A DNA stretch of 64,000 nucleotides from Rhizobium sp. P40RR-XXII (GCF_012641405.1 NZ_JABAII010000009.1:161789-225788), one strand, 5' to 3'; numbered from the stretch's first letter, positions 18,768 to 28,368 are shown. The notes: generated by a model from the letters alone, not told the origin. Program-made: numbers and translations.

Positions 18768-20363
18768 ATGAAGATGGGTTCCAGAAATCTGCGTCTTTCG
18801 GCACTTCTGCTCGCCAGCGCCTTGGCGTTACCGTTGGCTTCGGTTGCTGCATCGGCGGCCGACAAGGTGTCAATTGCCGTCAACACGATGCAGATTTTCA
18901 GCTCGCTCGATCCGGCCAAGGTCACGGACTACACGGGCTATATGGCGATCGTGAATATGTATGACGCGCTCACGACCGTCAGCCCTTCGGGCGAGATCGT
19001 GCCCCATCTGGCAAAATCCTGGGATATCTCGCAGGATGGGCTGACATACACGTTCCATCTTCGCGATGACGCCAAGTTCCAGGACGGCACACCGGTCAAG
19101 GCTTCCGATTTCGTCTGGTCGATCCGGCGCCTGATCGGCATCAACAAGGGTCCCTCGAACCTTATCGTCGGCCTCGTGCAGCCCGACAACGTCACCGCGC
19201 CCGATGACGAGACCGTCGTCGTCAAGCTCGATCGCCAGTTCTCTCCGTTCATGGCCGTGACGCCGCTAATGATGGCGCTGAACGAGAAGCTGATCGAAGC
19301 CAATACCAAGTCGGACGACAAATGGGGTGAAGCCTACGTCGGCGAACACTCCGCCGGTTCGGGTCCCTACAAGCTTGTCAGCTACAATCGCTCCGCGGAT
19401 ATGGTGATCGCGCGCAATCTCGATTATTTCCTGGGCTGGACCAAGGGGACACCAATCGACGAAGTGCGTTTCGTCCAGACGAGCGACGACGCCACCGTCA
19501 AGGCGCTTGCCGAAAAGGGCGAGCTCGGACTTTCCTCGCACGGTCTTGGCAACGACACTTATGAAACCATCGGCAAGATGCCGGGCTACAAGTTGCTTCA
19601 GTCGACGACGGCCGGCGGCTTCGTCATCAAGCTGAACAGCAAGGTCTACCCGACGGACGATGTGCATGTGCGCCGGGCAATTGCCTATGCCACTGACTAT
19701 AAGACCATCCAGGAAGCAATCTATCCGGGCTTCGACATGACCGGCCCGCTTTCGACCGTCTTCAAGGATGCGCACAACGACGACATCCCGCCCGGCGTCT
19801 TCGATCTCGAAAAGGCGAAGGAAGAGCTCGCCAAGTCGAAATATGCCGGCCAGAAAATCACGCTGGTCAACAGCTATGTCGCCTCGCTCGCCTTCGAATC
19901 TGAAGTGGCGCTGCTGATGCAGGCCAATCTCGAACAGATCGGCATCACGCTCGACATCAAGCCCGAGCCCTGGAACCGCATCGTCGAGCTCTCCTCGAAG
20001 CCCGAAACCACGCCCGCCTCGACGCAGGTGAACATTTCGCCCAACTATCCATCGCCCGACGCAATTTTCTATAACCAGTATCACTCCAAGGCTTCCGGGA
20101 CCTGGATGTCGATGGAATGGCTGCAGAATCCCGAGGTCGACGCGCTGATCGACAAGGCAAGGGCGACCACCGACATCAAGTCGCAGAACGCGACCTATAA
20201 CGAGCTGCAAGTCAAGCTCGCCGAGCTGCAACCCGATGTGTGGGCGGTATCGCCAAACCGGCGCTATGCGGCGAACAAGTGCTTGCAGGGCTATGCGTTC
20301 ATTCCGATGCAGAGCTGGGATCTGAACTTCTCGAACTTCCATTGGGACTGCAAGGCGAACTGA
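18768..20363 (+). CDS. ABC transporter solute-binding protein, family 5 (peptide/nickel type)
   Basis: A 531-residue periplasmic binding protein. A signal peptide (basic MKMGSRNLR, hydrophobic LSALLLASALALPLASVAAS, cleavage near ASAADK) precedes the SBP_bac_5 domain with WDISQDGLTYTFHLRDDAKF and DGTPVKASDFVWS. An AGAGGAG ribosome site lies 7-8 bases before the ATG, an unusually strong site that fits the excess of binding protein over permease. It serves the DppB/DppC/DppDF system at 12.5-16 kb, though it is separated from it by the first HyuA/DUF917 pair. Confidence 0.93.
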   Translation: MKMGSRNLRLSALLLASALALPLASVAASAADKVSIAVNTMQIFSSLDPAKVTDYTGYMAIVNMYDALTTVSPSGEIVPHLAKSWDISQDGLTYTFHLRDDAKFQDGTPVKASDFVWSIRRLIGINKGPSNLIVGLVQPDNVTAPDDETVVVKLDRQFSPFMAVTPLMMALNEKLIEANTKSDDKWGEAYVGEHSAGSGPYKLVSYNRSADMVIARNLDYFLGWTKGTPIDEVRFVQTSDDATVKALAEKGELGLSSHGLGNDTYETIGKMPGYKLLQSTTAGGFVIKLNSKVYPTDDVHVRRAIAYATDYKTIQEAIYPGFDMTGPLSTVFKDAHNDDIPPGVFDLEKAKEELAKSKYAGQKITLVNSYVASLAFESEVALLMQANLEQIGITLDIKPEPWNRIVELSSKPETTPASTQVNISPNYPSPDAIFYNQYHSKASGTWMSMEWLQNPEVDALIDKARATTDIKSQNATYNELQVKLAELQPDVWAVSPNRRYAANKCLQGYAFIPMQSWDLNFSNFHWDCKAN

Positions 20364-20386
20364 TCTTTGCCTGCACAAGATCTAAG

Positions 20387-20408
20387 CCCGACCCTTTTCG
20401 GGGTCGGG
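20387..20408 (+). terminator. Stem-loop after the binding-protein gene
   Basis: An exact 8-base inverted repeat, CCCGACCC (20387-20394) and GGGTCGGG (20401-20408), encloses a 6-base loop 24 bases after the stop of the binding-protein gene. No T-run follows, so it may act as an mRNA-stabilising or partial terminator element that keeps the binding protein more abundant than downstream enzymes, rather than a full terminator. Confidence 0.45.
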
Positions 20409-20533
20409 ACAGCAAAAGCAATTCCAGGAAAAGTGCGGAGCGGTTTTTCGTCCGGAATTGCGAGAAAACAACAAGATAAAGCGGCTCAGAGTTTCCGTGA
20501 AAAGCTGAACCCCTCTATTGCCGAAGGTGAAAC

Positions 20534-21610
20534 ATGCTTCAGGATTTTTCCGAAGACGATATCGAGCCGCTCGCAACGGGAGCCTGGATTCTAGGAACCG
20601 GCGGCGGTGGCAATCCCTATATCTCCACCCTCAATCTTCGCAGGCTCTATGCCGAGGGCCGTCGCGTGCAGGTGATGGATCCCATGGCGCTCGACGATGA
20701 CGATATGGTAGCCGTCGTCTCGAAAATGGGCGCACCGCTGGTCGGGCAGGAGCGCCTCAGCGACCCCGTGCATCTGGCGCGAGCGGTCGAGGTCATGGAG
20801 GACTATCTCGGAAAACCTTTCCGCGCGATCATGAGCGTCGAGATCGGCGGCTCAAATGCGTTGTCCTCCTTCCTTGCCGCCGCGATGCTGGGCAGGCCTG
20901 TTGTCAACGCGGATGCCATGGGGCGTGCCTATCCAGAGGCTCAGATGACCTCCTTTGCGATCGGCAATCTGCCGATGTACCCGCTCTCCCTCGTCGATGT
21001 GCGCGACAATGAGGTTATTGTTACAAAGGCTGCATCCTGGAAGTGGATGGAGCGGATTTCGCGCAAGGTCTGCACTGAAGTTGGATCCACCGCCGCGACC
21101 TGCAAGGCCCCGCGTACCGGCCGCGAGGTGAAGGAATGGGGTATTCACTACACGATCACCAAAGCGACTGAACTCGGCCGTACCGTCATCGAAGCGCGTG
21201 CGCGTCACGACGACCCGGTGAAGGCGGTTCTCGATCATGAAGGCGGCAAGCAATTGTTCCGCGGCAAAGTGATCGATGTGGCGCGAGAAACCACAGGCGG
21301 CTTCCTGCGTGGCAGGACAGTGATCGAAGGCGTCGATGCCGACAAGGGCTCCCGGATGGAGCTCGCCTTCCAGAACGAATGGGCTGTCGCCTTCCGCGAT
21401 GGCGAGCCCGTAGCGATGACGCCGGATCTTCTTTGCCTGCTCGATACGATTTCAGGCAGCGCGATCGGCACGGAGTCGGTGCGTTACGGCCAGCGCGTGA
21501 CCGTTGTCGCTCTGCCGGCGCCCGAGCTCTTGACCTCGCCTGCGGGAATTGCCGCCGTTGGCCCGCGTGCCTTCGGCTATGACATTGATTTCAGATCGGT
21601 ATTCGCATGA
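20534..21610 (+). CDS. DUF917 protein (S-methyl thiohydantoin desulfurase-like), copy 2
   Basis: A 358-residue paralogue of the DUF917 protein at 17593. It keeps AWILGTGGGGNPYISTLNL, EIGGSNALSS, DAMGRAYPEAQM and SVRYGQRVTVVALP. Its termini are shorter than copy 1. It ends in an ATGA overlap with the second HyuA-type gene, i.e. the gene order in this pair (DUF917 then HyuA) is the reverse of the first pair. A role in the same cyclic-amide pathway, perhaps on a different isomer or a later intermediate, is inference. Confidence 0.83.
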   Translation: MLQDFSEDDIEPLATGAWILGTGGGGNPYISTLNLRRLYAEGRRVQVMDPMALDDDDMVAVVSKMGAPLVGQERLSDPVHLARAVEVMEDYLGKPFRAIMSVEIGGSNALSSFLAAAMLGRPVVNADAMGRAYPEAQMTSFAIGNLPMYPLSLVDVRDNEVIVTKAASWKWMERISRKVCTEVGSTAATCKAPRTGREVKEWGIHYTITKATELGRTVIEARARHDDPVKAVLDHEGGKQLFRGKVIDVARETTGGFLRGRTVIEGVDADKGSRMELAFQNEWAVAFRDGEPVAMTPDLLCLLDTISGSAIGTESVRYGQRVTVVALPAPELLTSPAGIAAVGPRAFGYDIDFRSVFA

Positions 21611-23145
21611 AGCGCATTGGTATTGACGTTGGCGGCACCAATACGGACGCCGTTCTGATCGACGGTGGGAAGATCATCGCCTCCATCAAGGTTCCCACGA
21701 CACAGGACGTCATGTCCGGCGTGAAGACGGCCTTGAGCTATGTGACCGGCGATGCCGGCACATCCGGGCGGCCGATCGATGCTGTCATGATCGGCACCAC
21801 GCATTTCACCAACGCCGTCGTCGAGCGGGCGCGGCTGGAAAGAGTGGCAGCGGTCCGCGTTGCGCTGCCGACCGGTGCCTCTTTGCCGCCCATGTGCGAC
21901 TGGCCTGATGATTTGCGCGCGGCTGTCGATCCACTCATCTTCATGGTTCATGGTGGTCATGAATATGACGGCAGTCCGCTCGTGCCGATGATCCCCGACG
22001 AGATCCGTGAAGCGGCCATGAAGATCCGCGATGCCGGCATCACGTCGATCGCCATATCGGCGACCTTCTCGCCGCTGACGACCGAATGCGAGGTCAGGGC
22101 TGCCGAGATCGTCCGCTCGGTAATCCCGGACGCGAGGATCACGCTGTCGCATACCCTCGGGCGGATCGGATTGCTCGAACGCGAGAATGTTGCGCTTCTT
22201 AATGCGGCGCTGCAGTCGCTCGGCAGGACCACGGTGCAGGCGTTCTCGGATGCGTTGCGCGAAGCAGGCGTTACCGCACCTTTCTATCTGACGCAGAACG
22301 ACGGTACGGTGGCGCTGGCGGATGTCGCCGCAGCCAATCCGGTTCATAGTTTTGCTTCCGGCCCGACGAACTCGATGCGGGGCGCGGCCTTCCTGACTGG
22401 CTTGAGCGACGCCATGGTCGTCGATGTCGGCGGCACGACATCGGATGTAGGCTGCCTCGTCGGCGGCTTCCCGCGCGAGGCTAATAACATCGTCCATATC
22501 GGTGGCGTGCGCACGCTGTTCCGCATGCCTGATCTCCTGCCGATCGCCCTTGGCGGCGGAACGATCATCGATCCGGAAACGGGCAAGATAGGTCCGCGTT
22601 CGGTTGGCTATCGCATTCTGGCTGAGGCGCGCGTCTTTGGTGGCAACTCACTGACTGCCTCGGATGTCGCGGTTGCGGCCGGTCTGATCGACATTGGAGA
22701 CAAGGATCGCGTTCGCGGTCTCGATCCGGCTTTCGTGAAGGCATGCCTCGAACGCATCCGCGACAAGGTGACGGATAGCTTCGACCAGATGAAAACGTCA
22801 GCCGAGGATGTGCCGCTGATTGCTGTCGGTGGTGGCGCCTTCCTGATCCCGGAAAAGATCGCGGGAGCGTCCGAGGTTCTTCGCGTCGAGAATGCCGGTG
22901 TCGCCAATGCGCTCGGCGCCGCGATGGCGCAGGTGTCGGGCGAGGTCGACCAGGTGTTTTCGGGGTTGAGCCGCGACGAAGCCATCGCCAAAGCGGAAGC
23001 CGAGGCGCAGGATGCCGCCGTTGCTTCCGGCGCGAGCCGCGAAAGTTTGAAGACGCTCGAAGTCGAAGATATCCCGATCGCTTATCTGCCTGGTGGTGCG
23101 CGCCGCGTGAGGGTGAGGGTCATCGGCGATATCGCCTTCAGCTGA
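21607..23145 (+). CDS. Hydantoinase/oxoprolinase family protein (HyuA-type), copy 2
   Basis: A 512-residue paralogue of the HyuA protein at 16044, with the same phosphate-binding motifs GIDVGGTNTDAV and VVDVGGTTSDVG, the MIGTTHFTNAVVERAR segment and SFASGPTNSMRGAAF. Long shared stretches show duplication inside the cluster, but many substitutions suggest it is old. It is coupled to the second DUF917 gene by ATGA. No HyuB partner is present in the window. Confidence 0.85.
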   Translation: MKRIGIDVGGTNTDAVLIDGGKIIASIKVPTTQDVMSGVKTALSYVTGDAGTSGRPIDAVMIGTTHFTNAVVERARLERVAAVRVALPTGASLPPMCDWPDDLRAAVDPLIFMVHGGHEYDGSPLVPMIPDEIREAAMKIRDAGITSIAISATFSPLTTECEVRAAEIVRSVIPDARITLSHTLGRIGLLERENVALLNAALQSLGRTTVQAFSDALREAGVTAPFYLTQNDGTVALADVAAANPVHSFASGPTNSMRGAAFLTGLSDAMVVDVGGTTSDVGCLVGGFPREANNIVHIGGVRTLFRMPDLLPIALGGGTIIDPETGKIGPRSVGYRILAEARVFGGNSLTASDVAVAAGLIDIGDKDRVRGLDPAFVKACLERIRDKVTDSFDQMKTSAEDVPLIAVGGGAFLIPEKIAGASEVLRVENAGVANALGAAMAQVSGEVDQVFSGLSRDEAIAKAEAEAQDAAVASGASRESLKTLEVEDIPIAYLPGGARRVRVRVIGDIAFS

Positions 23146-23236
23146 ATCAGGAGCGCCTGATTGTTACAGTCAGACATCATTCATAGGGGCGGCGATCGGT
23201 GAACAAGTTTGGTCGATGCCGGATCGGGAGCAGGAA

Positions 23237-24181
23237 ATGACGAACATTGCGCTGGCTATTCACGGTGGCTGCGGGGTCATGCCGGAAGACAGCATGACGC
23301 CCGACGAGTGGGAGGGTGCGCGCCGTGATCTGGCCGCCGCTTTGTGGGCTGGTTATGCGCGGCTAAAGGCGGGTGATAGCGCGATCGACGCTGTCGAGGC
23401 TGCCGTCGTGGTCATGGAAGACAGTCCGCATTTCAACGCCGGGCATGGTGCAGCCCTCAACGAGAACGGCGTGCATGAGCTTGATGCGTCTATCATGGAT
23501 GGAGCGACGCTGGACGCTGGCGCCATCAGCGCCTCGCGCGCGATCCGCAATCCCGTCAGCGCAGCCCGAGCATTGATGGAGGATGGTCGGGCCGTCTACA
23601 TGACTGGCCCCGCCGCCGATCGCTTCGCCGAGGCCAAGGGGCTGCAGGTCGAGCCACAATCCTATTTTACCACGGAGAAGCGGGTCGAGGCGCTGGAGGC
23701 GATGAAGCGCCATGCCGTTGAGGGCACCGAAGGGACGGAAAACGAAAAGCACGGCACCGTCGGCGCCGTGGCCCTTGATGCTGCCGGCCATCTTGCCGCA
23801 GCCACCTCGACGGGCGGCTACAATAACAAGCCTGACGGTCGCGTGGGCGACAGCCCGGTCATCGGGGCCGGCACCTATGCGCGCGATGGTGTCTGCGCAG
23901 TTTCGGGGACAGGCAAGGGCGAGTTCTTCATCCGCTATGTCGTTGGGCACGAGATCGCCTCCCGCATCGCCTATCTGAGGCAGGATCTCGCAACTGCAAC
24001 CGACGAGCTTATCAATCATGATCTGGCGCCGCATCAGATCGGCGCTGGCTTGGTCGCCATAGACGCTCAGGGCGTCGCCGTGGCGCCATACAACACGCCG
24101 GGGATGTTTCGCGGCTGGATCACACCCGAAGGCAAGGCCTTCGTAGCGACCCATGAGCAAATCTATGAGGTCGAGCCGTAA
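23237..24181 (+). CDS. Isoaspartyl peptidase / type III asparaginase (Ntn-hydrolase)
   Basis: A 314-residue precursor of the asparaginase-2 (IaaA/EcAIII) family. IHGGCGVMP at the N-terminus and the autoprocessing site Gly173-Thr174 in EKHGTVGAVALD are diagnostic; Thr174 becomes the N-terminal nucleophile. GGYNNKPDGRVGDSPVIGAG follows as the typical substrate-binding stretch. Such enzymes hydrolyse beta-aspartyl dipeptides and asparagine. The ATG at 23237 has GGAG 6 bases upstream. Coming after the HyuA/DUF917 pairs, it may release an amino acid from a ring-opened aspartyl or carbamoyl product; this is inference. Confidence 0.92.
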   Translation: MTNIALAIHGGCGVMPEDSMTPDEWEGARRDLAAALWAGYARLKAGDSAIDAVEAAVVVMEDSPHFNAGHGAALNENGVHELDASIMDGATLDAGAISASRAIRNPVSAARALMEDGRAVYMTGPAADRFAEAKGLQVEPQSYFTTEKRVEALEAMKRHAVEGTEGTENEKHGTVGAVALDAAGHLAAATSTGGYNNKPDGRVGDSPVIGAGTYARDGVCAVSGTGKGEFFIRYVVGHEIASRIAYLRQDLATATDELINHDLAPHQIGAGLVAIDAQGVAVAPYNTPGMFRGWITPEGKAFVATHEQIYEVEP

Positions 24182-24402
24182 GAAAGTTGCCCAAAGTTGA
24201 CCTTATGACGGCATTGGACGCAATCCTCCACAAATTGATAGGATTGCCCAAGAGGATCAGTTTTATAAAGCGGGTCAAGCAGTACATAAGTGTAAAGATT
24301 CGCGACGGAATCGGTTCCCTCCCCTACCGGATCCCTCGACAGCCAGCGTCCGGTATCGGAACTGTAGGCGCGAAACCAAGCGAGAGAGCACGACGCGATC
24401 AC
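24163..24402 (-). pseudogene. Rhs core-domain fragment
   Basis: The minus-strand frame contains FRAYSSDTGRWLSRDPVGEG and YTYVLLDPLYKTDPLG, the conserved end of the RHS-repeat core that normally precedes a variable C-terminal toxin. Only about 35-40 core residues are left, the beginning is missing (a neighbouring frame looks partly related), and the tail after TDPLG is about 25 residues with no recognisable toxin. The end overlaps the last codons of the asparaginase gene on the other strand. It is a leftover of a polymorphic-toxin or Rhs gene. Confidence 0.6.
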
Positions 24403-24481
24403 CCTCGCTAGTTCCCTCGCGTCCTTTGATCGTCTCGCGATAATGCTTACAAACGCCTTTCATCGCGACATGATGGCTATC

Positions 24482-25594
24482 TCATCTCAAGAACTGTCGG
24501 AACCTATAAAGTGAAGCTATAAAAAAGATAGCTGCGATCAATGCCAGCACAAGCAGTTGAGGCCAGACGACGCCAATTCCCGCACCCCGAAAAAGCACGC
24601 TCTGCGCCAGAATGACAAAATGGGTGTTGGGCGCGGCCAACATAATGGTCTGAATAATCTCTGGCATGCTTTCACGGGGCGTCATTCCGCCGGATAGCAT
24701 CTGAAGAGGCAACAGAACCAGCATGAGGAGCATTCCGAATTGCGGCATCGATCCGGCAATGGTCGCCAGGAATATGCCCAGGCAGGTCGTTGCGATGACG
24801 TCCAGAACGGTCGCGAGCATGAAAAGTGCGATCGATCCTTCGATCGGCACTTTGAGCAGCAACTGAACGACAACCACGATGGAGAAGAAGGCAGCAGCAA
24901 CTACGACCGCGCCCATTGACCAAATCTTGCTCAGCATGATTTCAGTCGGCGTGACGGGCATGACGAGAAGATGCTCGATCGTCCCGTGCTCACGTTCCCG
25001 GATCAGGGCCGCTCCGGCGAGGATGATCGACAACATGGTGACAGACGAGATGACGTTGTTGATCGCCCCGAACCACCCTTTATCGAGATCGGGATTGAAC
25101 CGCGCCCTTAGGGCCAAATCGATCGAAGGGGGCTTGCTAGATCTGTAATGGTCAACGAATTCGTTGACCTGGCCGGAAACGATAGACTGAATGTAACCGC
25201 CGCCGGTAAATGCCTGCGACATTCGGGTCGCATCAATATTGAGCTGGATTGACGGAGATCGGCCCGCCAAGAGATCGCGTTGGAAGTTCGGCGGTATATC
25301 CACCGCAAAGGTGTCCAGGCCGGCGTCCATGCGATTGTCCATCTGTGACGCTGAAATCAATTCGGGAACCGCGAAATAGGGCGGGTAGAATGCGGTGATA
25401 ACACGGGACGATATGGGGGATTGATCTTCATCGACGATCGCGATCGGCGCGTTATTGAGCGTATCGGGCGATGCTCGCGATGCCGTATAGACCGAAAGTG
25501 TAAACGCGTAGACAATCAGGATCATCATCATGGGATCGCGCGCGAGACCCCACAACTCTTTTACGCCTAGCCGCAAAACACTCTCGACACGCAT
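24482..25594 (-). CDS. ABC-2 type transporter permease (YhhJ-like)
   Basis: A 370-residue inner-membrane permease with one N-terminal membrane helix (MMMILIVYAFTLSVYTAS), a large periplasmic domain and about five C-terminal helices, the layout of YhhJ/YbhS-type ABC-2 permeases. LIREREHGTIEHLLVMPVT is the conserved cytoplasmic segment. It is the last gene of a three-gene minus-strand operon, only 2 bases after the ATPase-permease fusion. Together they would form an efflux complex for hydrophobic or drug-like compounds. Confidence 0.88.
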   Translation of the reverse strand: MRVESVLRLGVKELWGLARDPMMMILIVYAFTLSVYTASRASPDTLNNAPIAIVDEDQSPISSRVITAFYPPYFAVPELISASQMDNRMDAGLDTFAVDIPPNFQRDLLAGRSPSIQLNIDATRMSQAFTGGGYIQSIVSGQVNEFVDHYRSSKPPSIDLALRARFNPDLDKGWFGAINNVISSVTMLSIILAGAALIREREHGTIEHLLVMPVTPTEIMLSKIWSMGAVVVAAAFFSIVVVVQLLLKVPIEGSIALFMLATVLDVIATTCLGIFLATIAGSMPQFGMLLMLVLLPLQMLSGGMTPRESMPEIIQTIMLAAPNTHFVILAQSVLFRGAGIGVVWPQLLVLALIAAIFFIASLYRFRQFLR

Positions 25595-25596
25595 CT

Positions 25597-28368
25597 TCAG
25601 CGCTCCTGCTTGCTGAGCAACAACACGCCCAACGTCATCACCACAGGGACCGCGAGGATTAGCGGGAAGAAGGACCCTGCCAGATCCGCGAGCCCCAAGC
25701 CTTTCGAAAACGTTCCACGAGAAATGGTGACAAAGTGGGTGGCGGGGTAAATCCGACCAATAAAAGCCCCCGCCCCGCGAAGCGAGGAAACCGGATCGGT
25801 GATACCGGAATACTGCGAGGCAGGAATGACCGTTGCCAGCACCGTGCCGAAAATAGCTGCGATCTGGCTGTTCATGAAGGTTGAGATCAGCAGACCCATG
25901 CTGGTCGCCACAGTTACGTACAGGATTGCTGCCAGGGCGAACGTCAACAGGCTGCCGGTGAACGGAACCGCGAATATAAAGACTGCAAACGCCGTCAGCG
26001 TCGCAAAATTGAGCATCCCAAGAGCGATATATGGAAGTTGTTTGCCAAGCAGGAATTCAAACCGTGAGACCGGGGTGGTATAGAAGTTGATGATAGACCC
26101 GAGTTCCTTTTCCCGCACGACGCTCAGGGCAGCCAGCATCGCCGGTATCATGAGAAGTAGAAGCGGGATGACGCCGGGAACCATGGCCACCAGGCTCTTG
26201 ACGTCAGGATTGTAACGATAGCGCACTTCGAGTTGAAACGCTCCCGTCGATGAGGTTGCACTCAAACTAGCGTCCTGGACGCGTTGCGCGAGCCATTGCG
26301 CGTGAACGCCCTGCACATAGCCGAGGATCGTTTCGGCGCGAGAGGGCATTGCGCCGTCAATCCACACCCCAATCTGCACGTTGCGACCTCGCGATACGTC
26401 CCGACCGAAGGCCGGTGGGATCTCGACCGCCATGGTCAATTCCCCATTGCGCATGCGACGATCCATGTCGTCATAATCGACGATAGGCGGCTTCTCGCTG
26501 AAGTAACGTGAGCCGGCAATTTGGAGAACATAGTCCTGGCTGATCATCGTCTGGTCATGATCGAGGACGGCAAACGAAAGGTTTTCGACATCCAGATTGA
26601 TGCCGTATCCGATCACGAACATCAAAATAACACTGCCGAGGATCGCCAACGTCGCCCGGATTGGATCCCGCTGCAATTCCAGGGCCTCGCGCCTGGAGTA
26701 GGCAAACATCCTGTTGAAACTGAATAGACGCTGTGAACGATCGTCTGTGGCATGGAACTTGAGATCTGAAGCCTCGGGACCGGCGGCGGGTGCTGTCGAA
26801 GCGATGGCCAGATTCGCATCTCCGCCGATTGCGTCTTCCAGATAGGCGATGAATGCATCTTGTAGGCTTTCGGCCGATCGGCTCTCCACGATCGCCACAG
26901 GGCTGTCGGTCACCAGGATCCTGCCCGCGTGCATCAGCGAGATGCGGTCACACAGGGCAGCCTCGTTCATGAAGTGCGTTGAAACGAAAATCGTCACATT
27001 GTCGTTTCGAGACAGATCGGAAAGGATCTGCCAGAACTTGTCTCTGGCGATAGGATCGACGCCGGACGTGGGCTCGTCGAGAATAAGGATGTCTGGGCCG
27101 TGGATCATCGCGACCGCAAGCGACAATCGCTGGCGGATTCCGAGTGGCAAGGCATCTGGAAGCGTATCGATGACATCAGCGAGATCGCAGCGTCGGACCA
27201 TCTCCCGCATGCGGTCCGGGATAACTGAGGCATCGACGCTAAAAAGGCGGGCGTGAAGCTCCAGATTCTGCCGCACGGTCAGTTCGCTATAAAGCGAAAA
27301 GGCTTGCGACATATAGCCGACTCGGCGGCGCACCTCCATGTTGGCGGCATCAATCTCTTGACCGTAGAGACGCGCCGTACCGACGCTTGCCGGCAGGAGG
27401 CCGGTGAGCATCTTCATCGTCGTCGTCTTTCCACAGCCGTTGGAGCCGAGAAAGCCAAAGATCTCACCACGGGCGATACTCAGATTGACGTCGTCGACCG
27501 CCGTGAAATCACCGAAACGCATCGTCAGATGCTCGGCCTCGATGGCCGGCTCGCTGCCTGAGGCGCTCGATCGCGCCGGGATATGCACGTCGACATGGCC
27601 TATCCGCCTTTCTTCAGGCAAAAGGGCGATGAATGCGGCATCAAGATTGGTCGTTCCGGTTCGCTCCAAAAGGTCGGCCGGCGATCCGGTTGCGAGGACG
27701 CGCCCGGCGTCCATTGCAACCAGCCAATCGAAGTTGGCCGCTTCCTCCATATAGGCCGTGGCGACGATCACACTCATGCCGGGGCGGCCTGTGCGGATCG
27801 CGGCTATCAGGTCCCAGAATTGACGGCGGGAGAGCGGGTCCACGCCGGTCGTCGGCTCGTCGAGAATGAGCAGGTCGGGATCGTGGATCAGCGCGCAGCA
27901 GAGGCTCAGCTTCTGCTTCATACCCCCCGAAAGTTTGCCAACAGCGCGATCGGCAAAGGCTGAAAGACCAGTATCCTTGAGCAGGGATCCTATTCGCTGC
28001 CTGCGCTCGGCTGTGTCCTGTCCGAAAAGGCGTGCAAAAAAATCGATGTTTTCAAAGACGGAGAGCGTCGGATAGAGATTCTTGCCGAGACCCTGGGGCA
28101 TGTAAGCAATGCGCGGAGAGGTGCGCTCGCGGTGCCTTGCATTGGCTATATCGCCGTCCAGAACTGTGATTAAGCCCTCTTGCACGACCCGGGCTCCCGC
28201 GATAAGCGACAGAAGACTGGACTTGCCGACGCCGTCGGGCCCAATCAATCCGAGCATTTGCCCAGCAGGCAAATTCAGCGTTACCCTCTCAAGCGCGCGT
28301 GTTTTTCCGTAGGAAAGCCCAACGCCTTGAAGACATCCAACAAGCGCGCGATTGCCGGCCGCGCTCAT
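25597..28368 (-). CDS. ABC exporter: two ATPase domains fused to an ABC-2 permease (RbbA/YhiH-like)
   Basis: A 923-residue protein with two ATP-binding domains and a C-terminal ABC-2 membrane domain. Domain 1 has GPDGVGKSS, LSGGMKQKLS and LLILDEPTTGVD. Domain 2 has GSNGCGKTTT and ILILDEPTSGVD, but its signature is LPLGIRQRL instead of LSGGQ, so one composite ATP site is probably degenerate. The membrane part begins near residue 550 with EALELQRDPIRATLAILGSV, and ENLSFAVLDHDQT lies in the periplasmic portion. It overlaps the HlyD gene by ATGA and precedes the YhhJ-like gene by 2 bases. Confidence 0.88.
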   Translation of the reverse strand: MSAAGNRALVGCLQGVGLSYGKTRALERVTLNLPAGQMLGLIGPDGVGKSSLLSLIAGARVVQEGLITVLDGDIANARHRERTSPRIAYMPQGLGKNLYPTLSVFENIDFFARLFGQDTAERRQRIGSLLKDTGLSAFADRAVGKLSGGMKQKLSLCCALIHDPDLLILDEPTTGVDPLSRRQFWDLIAAIRTGRPGMSVIVATAYMEEAANFDWLVAMDAGRVLATGSPADLLERTGTTNLDAAFIALLPEERRIGHVDVHIPARSSASGSEPAIEAEHLTMRFGDFTAVDDVNLSIARGEIFGFLGSNGCGKTTTMKMLTGLLPASVGTARLYGQEIDAANMEVRRRVGYMSQAFSLYSELTVRQNLELHARLFSVDASVIPDRMREMVRRCDLADVIDTLPDALPLGIRQRLSLAVAMIHGPDILILDEPTSGVDPIARDKFWQILSDLSRNDNVTIFVSTHFMNEAALCDRISLMHAGRILVTDSPVAIVESRSAESLQDAFIAYLEDAIGGDANLAIASTAPAAGPEASDLKFHATDDRSQRLFSFNRMFAYSRREALELQRDPIRATLAILGSVILMFVIGYGINLDVENLSFAVLDHDQTMISQDYVLQIAGSRYFSEKPPIVDYDDMDRRMRNGELTMAVEIPPAFGRDVSRGRNVQIGVWIDGAMPSRAETILGYVQGVHAQWLAQRVQDASLSATSSTGAFQLEVRYRYNPDVKSLVAMVPGVIPLLLLMIPAMLAALSVVREKELGSIINFYTTPVSRFEFLLGKQLPYIALGMLNFATLTAFAVFIFAVPFTGSLLTFALAAILYVTVATSMGLLISTFMNSQIAAIFGTVLATVIPASQYSGITDPVSSLRGAGAFIGRIYPATHFVTISRGTFSKGLGLADLAGSFFPLILAVPVVMTLGVLLLSKQER

